A stretch of DNA of 64,000 nt from contig CP140212.1 of assembly GCA_037349495.1 (NCBI GenBank), positions 310,001 through 374,000 on the forward strand. Reading direction: 5' to 3'. The notes under the pieces are model-generated. The model ran no database searches and had not been told where the DNA came from. It was given only the letters and a program-made list of their open reading frames with translations. Below, in pieces: positions 29,266 through 38,236 of the stretch. This DNA comes from Lotmaria passim (lineage: Eukaryota > Euglenozoa > Kinetoplastea > Trypanosomatida > Trypanosomatidae). A program made the translations under genes and the position numbers. Every line of letters starts with the position of its first letter. Within the stretch, counting starts at the first letter, position 1.

Positions 29266-32232
29266 ATGCGTAAGTTGGGATTTCGGCGCGAGTCGATGGA
29301 GCTGCCGCTGCCCGCCGGTGGTGCCATCGGAGCGGCGCACCACCGCCGCAGCAAGCGCAAGGGCTCACTGACGCTCTTTCTCACTCTTGCTGCCATCACC
29401 ATATTTCTTGTGGTCGGTCTCGCCAGTCTCTTCGGCAGCTCTACCTTTGACGCAATGCGGCGCGCGCACGGGGCTGCACGTCTTGCGCTGACAGCGGAGG
29501 AGGAGCAGGTGGCGGAGCACGTGCGCACAGAAGCACTGAAGCGCAGACAACAACAGTGGTCGAAGGCGCCACCCCCACCCACGGTGACTGTGCCGTTAAC
29601 AATCGACGTGGTAACAACAGCAGCAGCAACCGCTGAAGTAGAAACCATGCCGACATCGACTGTGACGAGGACAGATATGCCTTCAACCACAGTCTCACAA
29701 ACGGGGGAAACGCCCACCACAGCCAGTCGGCTGCCTGCGCCGGCCGCGTCTGACCCTTCTGTCATCCGCTTGCGGCAGATGGGCGACTACACGGTGGAGG
29801 AGCCGGAGCGTCTGCCAGGGTTGCAGTTGCGCCGTCGGCGATTTTCGCCGGAGGAGCTGCTGGAGGAGTTTAACACTGTGGATTACATCTACAGCTTCGC
29901 CAACGGCAGCGAGGCAAACCACCAATACCGTAAGGAGGTGCGAAAAGACTGCCTGACAGCGGTGCTGCAGGCGGAGAACGAGTCCTACATGGCAGGCTAC
30001 CCGACTCTGTGGACCTCGACCTCCACGACAACCGCAGAGTCGCAAAGAAGTTTAACGCAGCAAGCGGAGGGTGTGCAGACAACGACTGCAGCGTATGTGA
30101 TGACCGCACAAGGTACCTTTAACCCGTTTACAGTGCTTCACTGCTTGCCAAAGTTCATGCAGGGTGTAGGAAATCCACTGGTGACGTTGGGAGACTTCCG
30201 AGAAAAAGTCGATGGTGCCGCTGCGAAAGGCGCCGACAACCGCGATCGCGAGACGGACGAACTGCGGCACAGCATCCGCAGTCTGGAGCAGCACGTGCGG
30301 TGGCACCGCGGCCGCGTGGTGATCGTGTCACCGGGGCACCACCCGACGTGGGTGGACGGCGCGAAGAACTTCCTTGCCGGTGCGTGCGGTGACGCGTCTG
30401 TGCAGGCGTTGCGGCTGCGTGGCACGCACCTGCGGCTGACGACGGTGCACCAGGACGCAGTGATGCCGTACGGGTTGCGCTTCACTGCGGACTCGCACGT
30501 GATCGAGCAGCACATCTGGCGTGTGCGGAACATCACACCGGTGCACGTGTACATGAACGACGACTACTTCGTGAACCGCGACGTTGCGATCACGGACCTG
30601 TTCAACGAGTACGGTGGCACGATCGTACGGACAGAAGGTGGTCAGCTTCCCTCCGGACGCGTCGGCGATCACACCGCGTCGTGGGCAAAAGGTGCCGCGA
30701 ACACACAGCAGTTCAACATTATGGAGCTGGACGTCAAACGTGAGGATGAGCTGCCAGAAAGCCTGATTCAGATGTGGAGCGCTCTGAGGCGCGTCAACAC
30801 CCCCACGGGCGCTGCTGGAGCGTTGCCCACCATCGCCGTTCCCTCGCTGGACGAGACAGTAGATGTGGCCCACCACTTTCCTCCCGAGAGAATGCCTGCG
30901 CAGCCGCTAAAACCTCGACGTGTGCGTCATTACGCGACACACGCTCCCTTCGTCTACTGCACCAATATGTTCCGCTTCTTCGAGACGCGCTACGAACGGG
31001 AATTTGCTAACGCATCGCTTCATCATCGTGGTCGTAAGGCGCGAGATCTCTTCATCCCGTTTCTGTACAACGCCTTCGTGATGGCCCGGCCGTGGCAGGC
31101 GTCGCCGCAGTTCCTGCCGTACCTGCTGCAGCTGCACCGCAGCCGTAACGCGACACCGACGGAGGCGCCGCCGTCGGTTGAGATATCGCTGGACAACTTC
31201 GACGGCTGTGCGCCGGCTTTAAGTCTGGTCGGAGAGAGCAAAAATGACTGTAAGTTTGGCAAGTTCTCCGAAGATGCGAAAGAAAACAGCCGAACAATCG
31301 CTCGTATTGCGAGTGCGAACCCGTTGTACTTCAACATCAACGCCGGCTTCAGCTCTGACGCAGCGGCCAGTCAGCTCCGCGAGTTTCTGCATGACAAGTT
31401 CCCCACCCCCATCTACCTGGAGCAGTCTTCTCCGTCAACCACGGCCGATCCAGAAGTTGCCGGCGCTGGCGGGGACGGGGAGAATGCGGCGACGACGACT
31501 GCAGCGAACGCGGTGGCGGATGCGGTGCTGACGCCGACCTTCGATGCGCTGATGGCGCTGCCGGTGGTGGGCGTTGTGTCGTACGAGGAGGGTGCGTGCC
31601 CGCTGGTGCGGAGTCTGTGGCTTGCGTTTGCGGGGCACCACCGGGGCCGCGTGCACGTTGCGGTGCAGCGCCACAGCTTAGGCGAGGCCGGGGAGGCGGA
31701 CGAGTCGCTGCGTGAGACGCGGAGGCGACTGGGGCATCGTGTTTTCAGCGCGATTCCGGTTCCGAAGTGCGCGTTCGGCTCCCTTGTGAGCGTAGGACCC
31801 GCTAATCGCACGGAGGCGCTGGCTGACGTTGCGCTGCGTGCGCTGCGTGAGAGCGGTGGTGCGGGTGTGGAGCTGCCGTCGACGTGTGGGCACAGCGGCG
31901 ACAACGACGGTGCTGCTGCTGCTGGTGCTGGGCTGCGGGTGCGTGGATTTGTGATTGATGCCCGCACGCCGAGTGCGCCGGTGAAGAGTGTGGGCGCGCT
32001 CCGTGACGCGCTCGCGATGCCTGGGCAGACGCTCGCGCTGGAGGACTTCCGTGCGGTGCGTGTGGGACCGGAGGACCGTGACGTGGTGCTGGTGCTTGCG
32101 CGCGAGGACGCGGATGCGAAGGCCGTGCACTGGATCACCGGTGCGTCGGAGAACGACCTGCTGGTGACTTATCCGCTGCCTGTGGAGGCGTATGAGAACA
32201 TGACTGCACCTTTGGTGTGGGCCTCAGCGTAG
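29266..32232 (+). CDS. Stealth-family sugar-phosphate transferase paralogue S4
   Basis: 988 residues, ATG start. The span is near residues 34-57, followed by a long Thr/Ala-rich stem. CR1 is DYIYSFANGSEANHQYRK. An unusually long spacer of about 95 residues, partly Thr-rich, separates CR1 from CR2. CR2 has the LRFTADSHVIEQ version, with acidic pair Asp432-Asp433; the CR3 histidine is His559. The stretch DELPESLIQMWSALRRVNTP and what follows is shared with S5. The post-CR4 segment FSAIPVPKCAFGSLVSVG is shared with S5 and S6. The carboxyl end is APLVWASA. All predicted key motifs are present. Confidence 0.88.
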   Translation: MRKLGFRRESMELPLPAGGAIGAAHHRRSKRKGSLTLFLTLAAITIFLVVGLASLFGSSTFDAMRRAHGAARLALTAEEEQVAEHVRTEALKRRQQQWSKAPPPPTVTVPLTIDVVTTAAATAEVETMPTSTVTRTDMPSTTVSQTGETPTTASRLPAPAASDPSVIRLRQMGDYTVEEPERLPGLQLRRRRFSPEELLEEFNTVDYIYSFANGSEANHQYRKEVRKDCLTAVLQAENESYMAGYPTLWTSTSTTTAESQRSLTQQAEGVQTTTAAYVMTAQGTFNPFTVLHCLPKFMQGVGNPLVTLGDFREKVDGAAAKGADNRDRETDELRHSIRSLEQHVRWHRGRVVIVSPGHHPTWVDGAKNFLAGACGDASVQALRLRGTHLRLTTVHQDAVMPYGLRFTADSHVIEQHIWRVRNITPVHVYMNDDYFVNRDVAITDLFNEYGGTIVRTEGGQLPSGRVGDHTASWAKGAANTQQFNIMELDVKREDELPESLIQMWSALRRVNTPTGAAGALPTIAVPSLDETVDVAHHFPPERMPAQPLKPRRVRHYATHAPFVYCTNMFRFFETRYEREFANASLHHRGRKARDLFIPFLYNAFVMARPWQASPQFLPYLLQLHRSRNATPTEAPPSVEISLDNFDGCAPALSLVGESKNDCKFGKFSEDAKENSRTIARIASANPLYFNINAGFSSDAAASQLREFLHDKFPTPIYLEQSSPSTTADPEVAGAGGDGENAATTTAANAVADAVLTPTFDALMALPVVGVVSYEEGACPLVRSLWLAFAGHHRGRVHVAVQRHSLGEAGEADESLRETRRRLGHRVFSAIPVPKCAFGSLVSVGPANRTEALADVALRALRESGGAGVELPSTCGHSGDNDGAAAAGAGLRVRGFVIDARTPSAPVKSVGALRDALAMPGQTLALEDFRAVRVGPEDRDVVLVLAREDADAKAVHWITGASENDLLVTYPLPVEAYENMTAPLVWASA

Positions 32233-32779
32233 GTTAAGGTTATTCTGTTGTTATAATTTGAGCTATGCTTGGCTTTTCTTCCTGTTTTTTTTTTATATTG
32301 TTGGCTTGCTGTGGTAGATATGCTCTTTTGATGAACGTCAAATGCTTGGGAAAAAGAAAACGATAACGGTACTAATTGGTGTCAAGTTCAGTGTACGTGG
32401 CGGGAAGAAGAGAAAAATCCGAAGGAAAAAAGTACTGTGCTATTGCTGCTGGTGCCTCGCGTCAAGCCACGCTGCGTAAAAGCTGAGCGTGCTTGTGCGA
32501 CAGTTTTTTTTTTTTCGGAGCACTGCGTAAGGAAGGAGGAGGAGAGAGGGGGGGGGATGTGCCCTTCTTTATTTACTCGTCAAGCAGCTCAGTTGTTCTA
32601 TCCGTCCGTAACGTCGTGGAGCATTTGCGACGGTGAACTGTCGGTTTGCGCTCTCTTTCTTTGCTTGTCTTTTCTGTCTTCTTTTTCTTTGCTCTCGAGT
32701 GCACTGGGTCGCTGGTAAATGTGATTAACACCTTTTTTTTCAAGAAGTGCACAATATAATATAAAAAAAGGTGTTTGCT

Positions 32780-32796
32780 TATATATATATATATAT
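32780..32796. repeat. (AT)n microsatellite
   Basis: About eight AT units are visible. Confidence 0.8.
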
Positions 32797-33490
32797 TTGT
32801 GCTTAATTGAAGAACCACATTTCCTCATCTAAGCGCAGCACATTCACGGCTACAAGAAAAACAAAACGAAGGACTCATACAGGTATTGTACAGCCCCAAT
32901 CCCTCTCTCTTTTTTTTTTTTTGTGTGTAGAATCATTGAAAGCGGAGGTATCGTGTCGAGTGAGGGGAAGTGGTAAAAGTGACTCTTCAAACTGCTAGGC
33001 ATGTACTTCGTAGAAATCTGTATTTTGACACGGTTGTTCTTCAACGGGTATTAATGTGCCTTCTTTTTTTTTTTTTTGCGTATTTGTTTTCTCTGTGCTA
33101 ATTCTCCAGTTTTCTTTGATATCAGCTTCTCGTCTTTTTTTGGCCATACCAGGTGGGCTCTGCTGAGATCGAGCTCGATTTAGTGAAGGGCGTAAAACGA
33201 AGCTCTTTTTTTTTCTTCTTTTTTAATATTGCTGACCTTCTATCTTTCTAACTGTTATTCATATACGCGGGGAGCCACATCTGGGGAAGTTTGGCGGGGC
33301 ATTCTGTTAAAAAGAAAAAAAAAAAAAGGAAGCCGAACAAACCGCTTTTAACTAGCAGTTTTTGATTTCTTAACATATTCCCCCCCTTTTTTTTTAGTTA
33401 TCTTTAACTTTCTGATTGTAGTCTCGAAAGAGAAGGGGAGGGGGGGGGAAAAAAAAGAGAGAGGACAAATAAAAGATAACGAAACGCGCT

Positions 33491-33545
33491 CGTTTTTCTT
33501 TTTTTTATTTTTTTATTTTCCTCTCTTGCTGGTGGTTTTTTTTAG
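33491..33545 (+). promoter_or_regulatory. Predicted trans-splice acceptor for S5
   Basis: A long T-rich tract ends at TTTTAG (AG 33544-33545). This leaves a 127-nt 5' UTR with a second T14 tract close to the ATG. No AG lies between that second tract and the ATG. Confidence 0.6.
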
Positions 33546-33672
33546 TTTGGTGTGAGAGTGAAAGCAACTGAGATCGAACTCAGTGTCTGCTATCGTTATT
33601 GTTCGTTTCGTCGGATTGACGTATCGTATTTTCTCTACTACTTTTTTTTTTTTTTGCTTGTTTGTTTTTACG

Positions 33673-36600
33673 ATGCTGCTCAACGGTCTGCACAAGATCA
33701 GCGGACGGCACCGTTCCTCCGCGTCTGCGACGCTTCCTGGCGGTGTCGTCTACCACAGTAAACGACGGAATTTAAAACGGATCCCTCTTGCCGCGTCCGC
33801 GGTGTTTCTCGTCACCGTCTTGGTGCTGTTTTTATTTGCCTTCGACTTTGACGGTTCCAGCGAGTTTCTCCACGCGCAACGCAAACCACCTCCGCAGATG
33901 AGCAAGGGCGAAGCTGTGGATCCGTCGCTGCAGGACGCCGAGGAACGACGACGACAATTGGAGGCTTGGAAGCACTCATTTCTCATCCCCCTCAACACCA
34001 CCATGTCAAAGCCTACCCGGACAGCCGAGTATGTGCTACCCATCTCCACCACTTTTACTACCACTACTACTGCCATTCCCACGACATTACAAGTTCCGCC
34101 GCCGCCCACCGATGCGCCTCAAAACGAGAAACCAGTGCACTTCACTCCTCAGCCGGGTGCCCTAACCTCTCTTACCGCTGCGACAACAACCACTTCTATT
34201 GCCGAGGCCGCTGTCACAGAGAAGCAGCTTCGTACCCTTTCGACAAGACGAAGCGAGGCAGCACCAGGCACTGAGGTGAAGAATGGAGACAGTCCGAAGG
34301 AGGAGCGCGACCTGGAGGGAAAAGTGGATGCTAAAGCTCTGCCGTCAACGACCGAGCAAGCAGCGCCAACGACTCCCGTCGGTGAAGCGACTGACTCACC
34401 AACGACGGCCAATGCAGAGCAGACGACGGACAAGCCCCCCACGCAACGCGCGAAGACCGGATACCAAAACGAAAGTGGCGAGTACCAGCCGGAGGAGCCG
34501 GAGCGCGTGCCGGGCCTCACCGTGACGCGTCACACCTACACGCCAGCTGAGCTGTTGGAGAAGTTCCGCGGCGTGGACTACATCTACAGCTTCGTCAACG
34601 GCAGTGAGGTAAACCACCATTTCCGCAAGGAGGTGCGAAAAGACTGCCTGACAGCGGTGCTGCAGGCGGAGAACGAGTTCTACATGGCAGGCGGCCCGGA
34701 AGCGATGCCGCACGGTTTTGCTGTTTCCCGCTGCATGCCCACGTTCCTCAGTCAAAACGGTTCCTCCACGACGCTGGGCGACTTTACGGGTACCATGCAT
34801 CACCTGGCTTCCACTGGCGCCGACAACCGCGATCGCGAGACGGACGAGCTGCGGCACAGCATCCGCAGTCTGGAGCAGCACGTGCGGTGGCACCGCGGCC
34901 GCGTGGTGATCGTGTCACCGGGGCACTACCCGACGTGGGTGGACGGCGCGAAGAACTTCCTTGCTGGTGCGTGCGGTGACGCGTCTGTGCAGGCGTTGCG
35001 GCTGCGTGGCACGCACCTGCGGCTGACGACGGTGCACCAGGACGCAGTGATGCCGTACGGGTTGCGCTTCACTGCGGACTCGCACGTGATCGAGCAGCAC
35101 ATCTGGCGTGTGCGGAACATCACACCGGTGCACGTGTACATGAACGACGACTACTTCGTGAACCGCGACGTTGCGATCACGGACCTGTTCAACGAGTACG
35201 GTGGCACGATCGTACGGACAGGCGCCGGTATTCTGCGCAACGGCGAATTCCCCGACGCGGGCGCCTCGTGGAAGGCAGGTGTGCTCCACACACAGCAGTT
35301 CAACATTATGGAGCTGGACGTCAAACGTGAGGATGAGCTGCCGGAAAGCCTGATTCAGATGTGGAGCGCTCTGAGGCGCGTCAACACCCCCACGGGCGCT
35401 GCTGGAGCGTTGCCCACCATCGCCGTTCCCTCGCTGGACGAGACAGTAGATGTGGCCCACCACTTTCCTCCCGAACCGCTTCCATACAGATCATTGGCAC
35501 CGCGTCGCCGTCGCCGCTATGCGTCACACGCTCCCTTCGTCTACTGCACGAACATGTTCCGCTTCTTCGAGACGCGCTACGAGCGAGAGTTCTCTCTAAC
35601 AGCGTTAAAACACCGCAGCCGCAAGGCGGCGGATCTCTTCATCCCGTTTCTGTACAACGCCTTCGTGATGGCCCGGCCGTGGCAGGCGTCGCCGCAGTTC
35701 CTGCCGTACCTGCTGCAGCTGCACCGCAGCCGTAACGCGACACCGACGGAGGCGCCGCCGTCGGTTGAGATATCGCTGGACAACTTCGACGGCTGTGCGC
35801 CCGCCACAGTGCTTGCGGGCACGGTCGCGGGGCAGTGTGTCTTTGCTAAGTTCCTAGACAATTTGACGTTTAACGAGAATGTGATTGCACGTGTAGCGAA
35901 TGAGGAGCCGTTGTACTTCAACATCAACGCCGGCTTCAGCTCTGACGCAGCGGCCAGTCAGCTCCGCGAGTTTCTGCATGACAAGTTCCCCACCCCCATC
36001 TACCTGGAGCAGTCTTCTCCGTCAACCACGGCCGATCCAGAAGTTGCCGGCGCTGGCGGGGACGGGGAGAATGCGGCGACGACGACTGCAGCGAACGCGG
36101 TGGCGGATGCGGTGCTGACGTCGACCTTCGATGCGCTGATGGCGCTGCCGGTGGTGGGCGTTGTGTCGTACGAGGAGGGTGCGTGCCCGCTGGTGCGGAG
36201 TCTGTCGTTGGCGTTTGCGGGGCACCACCGGGGCCGCGTGCACGTTGCGGTGCAGCGCCACGGCTTAGGCGAGGCCGGGGAGGCGGACGAGTCGCTGCGC
36301 GAGACGCGGAGGCGACTGGGGCATCGTGTTTTCAGCGCGATTCCGGTTCCGAAGTGCGCGTTCGGCTCCCTTGTGAGCGTAGGGCCCGCTAATCGCACGG
36401 AGGCGCTGGCTGACGTTGCGCTGCGTGCGCTGCGTGAGAGCGGTGGTGCGGGTGTGGAGCTGCCGTCGACGTGTGGGCACAGCGGCGACAACGACGGTGC
36501 TGCTGCTGCTGGTGCTGGGCTGCGGGTGCGTGGATTTGTGATTGATGCCCGCACGCCGAGTGCGCCGGTGAAGAGTGTGGGCGCGCTCCGTGACGCGCTC

Positions 36601-36819
36601 GCGATGCCTGGGCAGACGCTCGCGCTGGAGGACTTCCGTGCGGTGCGTGTGGGGCCGGAGGACCGTGACGTGGTGCTGGTGCTTGCGCGCGAGGACGCGG
36701 ATGCGAAGGCCGTGCACTGGATCACCGGTGCGTCGGAGAACGACCTGCTGGTGACTTATCCACTGCCTGTGGAGGCGTATGAGAACATGACTGCACCTTT
36801 GGTGTGGGCCTTACCGTAG
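33673..36819 (+). CDS. Stealth-family sugar-phosphate transferase paralogue S5 (longest stem)
   Basis: 1048 residues from the first in-frame ATG; the open frame upstream starts with GTG and reads poly-T. The span is near residues 37-57. The stem of about 210 residues is rich in Thr, Pro, Ser and Ala and resembles a mucin-like linker. CR1 and its approach (EYQPEEPERVPGLTVTRHTY) are those of S2/S3, but directly after FRK the sequence switches to that of S4 (EVRKDCLTAVLQAENE). CR2 acidic pair Asp492-Asp493; GHYPTW replaces GHHPTW. CR3 His619 lies in a block shared with S6 (EFSLTALKHRSRKAADLF). The post-DNFDGC segment is shared with S2. S5 is the clearest mosaic of the array. Carboxyl end APLVWALP. 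Confidence 0.88.
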   Translation: MLLNGLHKISGRHRSSASATLPGGVVYHSKRRNLKRIPLAASAVFLVTVLVLFLFAFDFDGSSEFLHAQRKPPPQMSKGEAVDPSLQDAEERRRQLEAWKHSFLIPLNTTMSKPTRTAEYVLPISTTFTTTTTAIPTTLQVPPPPTDAPQNEKPVHFTPQPGALTSLTAATTTTSIAEAAVTEKQLRTLSTRRSEAAPGTEVKNGDSPKEERDLEGKVDAKALPSTTEQAAPTTPVGEATDSPTTANAEQTTDKPPTQRAKTGYQNESGEYQPEEPERVPGLTVTRHTYTPAELLEKFRGVDYIYSFVNGSEVNHHFRKEVRKDCLTAVLQAENEFYMAGGPEAMPHGFAVSRCMPTFLSQNGSSTTLGDFTGTMHHLASTGADNRDRETDELRHSIRSLEQHVRWHRGRVVIVSPGHYPTWVDGAKNFLAGACGDASVQALRLRGTHLRLTTVHQDAVMPYGLRFTADSHVIEQHIWRVRNITPVHVYMNDDYFVNRDVAITDLFNEYGGTIVRTGAGILRNGEFPDAGASWKAGVLHTQQFNIMELDVKREDELPESLIQMWSALRRVNTPTGAAGALPTIAVPSLDETVDVAHHFPPEPLPYRSLAPRRRRRYASHAPFVYCTNMFRFFETRYEREFSLTALKHRSRKAADLFIPFLYNAFVMARPWQASPQFLPYLLQLHRSRNATPTEAPPSVEISLDNFDGCAPATVLAGTVAGQCVFAKFLDNLTFNENVIARVANEEPLYFNINAGFSSDAAASQLREFLHDKFPTPIYLEQSSPSTTADPEVAGAGGDGENAATTTAANAVADAVLTSTFDALMALPVVGVVSYEEGACPLVRSLSLAFAGHHRGRVHVAVQRHGLGEAGEADESLRETRRRLGHRVFSAIPVPKCAFGSLVSVGPANRTEALADVALRALRESGGAGVELPSTCGHSGDNDGAAAAGAGLRVRGFVIDARTPSAPVKSVGALRDALAMPGQTLALEDFRAVRVGPEDRDVVLVLAREDADAKAVHWITGASENDLLVTYPLPVEAYENMTAPLVWALP

Positions 36820-37712
36820 GTGGAAGTGTGTATGCTGAAGTGACGTTATGAAGAAAAACGAAACACATGAAAAATGTTCTTTTTTTTTTTCCTTTACAGA
36901 TGGATTGCTACGGTAAAGTCTGGTCGGTGAAGGTGTCTTATGATGTCTGAGCTTGAGGCCGTGATTGTCTTGCGGGGAAAGGGATTCGTACATGTTACTT
37001 TTTTTCTTACGTGCTTTTTTTTTCGCTGGGGCTACCGTATCGAGTATTGAGATATGTAATTCGGTGCTCTCAGACGGGGTGAGGTGCTTTGTTGTCTAAT
37101 CACACAGGCGTGCACCTATGAAAAAAAAAGAAGAAACCTTTTTTTTTTTTGGTTTTCGTCTTCCCGTGAGACTGGTCGCGTCCTTTTTTTTTTTTTCTAT
37201 AGTTCCTTTTTATATGTGCTTTCTTACTTCAGTGACGCTGTCAAAGGAACGCCTTCCCTCCCTGTTTTTTTCTCGTACTAACAGTTGCGGCTTCTGCGGA
37301 CTGTGCGTATGGTGGCTTGGGTTCAAATTAATGTAGTATCAACGGGACGCGAAAGCGTTCCACAGAAAAGTAAGCAGGCAATCGAACAGACGTGCCAAAG
37401 CAGCGATAACACTCTTTTTTTTTTTTTCTTTCTCTGTCCCTTTTTTTTTTTCTTCCTCATTGCATGTGTTCTACTTCTCCCCACTTACCCTCTACCCCTC
37501 TTCCTTTTTTTTTTTTTTTGATGAGTTGTTTGAGCTGAAATGCTGTTCTTGCTATTGTTTTTGTCTTTTCGTCAGCAGCATCTGCTGAAACGCGAGTCAA
37601 GGTGTCTAGCGAATCTGGTCCTTCAACCTCCTTCCCCCCCCCTCCATCATTTTTTTTTTGTTGGTGATTTAAAGCAGGGACGAAAAGAGGGAGGATAAGA
37701 GGAAACACAGAG

Positions 37713-37732
37713 ACACACACACACACACACAC
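37713..37732. repeat. (AC)n microsatellite
   Basis: About ten AC units, closely followed by a long A run. Confidence 0.85.
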
Positions 37733-37879
37733 TCATTAAAAAAAAAAAAAAAAACTGAGGTGGCCCACACGCAACGGCGCCCTTGTAGTTTTTGTGCGTT
37801 TTATTTGCTTTGTTCACCACCCGCGTTGAACTTTACTTGGTTAGTCAAAGAAGAGAACACCCCTTTCCTTTGAAAGGCA

Positions 37880-37880
37880 C

Positions 37881-37914
<34 letters not shown>
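37880..37914. repeat. (AT)n microsatellite
   Basis: An almost pure AT run with one interruption. Confidence 0.85.
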
Positions 37915-38030
37915 GTGTATTTATCAAAAAAAAAAAAAAAGAAGAAGTTGAATTACAGCCTTCGAGTATCCTTCACAAGAGAACTGCCATCTTTTTTTTT
38001 TTTTTTTCGCAAAGCTAGTCCATTTCGACG

Positions 38031-38055
38031 CTTATTTTCTTCACTGTTCTACAAG
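38031..38055 (+). promoter_or_regulatory. Predicted trans-splice acceptor for S6
   Basis: The tract CTTATTTTCTTCACTGTTCT precedes ACAAG (AG 38054-38055). AGs at 38014 and 38018, after a T17 run, are alternatives. The leader is very A-rich. Confidence 0.5.
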
Positions 38056-38236
38056 GAAGAAAAACAAAAAAAAAACAAAACAAGCAAACAAGAGCAAAGA
38101 GAGAAGAAGAAGAAGAAAAAAAAAACACTCATACACATACGCTTACACACGCATATTCGTGCGCGCACCTAGAAACAATCAAAAAAAAAAAAAACAATAA
38201 CGCAAAACAAAGCAAAAACGCGTTTATTGTACAACC

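Larger units (their letters stand above)
32233..33672. other. Intergenic spacer S4-S5
   Basis: 1.44 kb without a gene. It contains an (AT)n tract at 32780-32796, G9 and T/A homopolymers, and the acceptor region for S5. Confidence 0.65.
36820..38236. other. Intergenic spacer S5-S6
   Basis: 1.4 kb without a gene. It has (AC)n at 37713-37732 followed by A17, an (AT)n tract at 37880-37914, several T13-T17 runs and an A-rich leader before S6. Confidence 0.65.
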
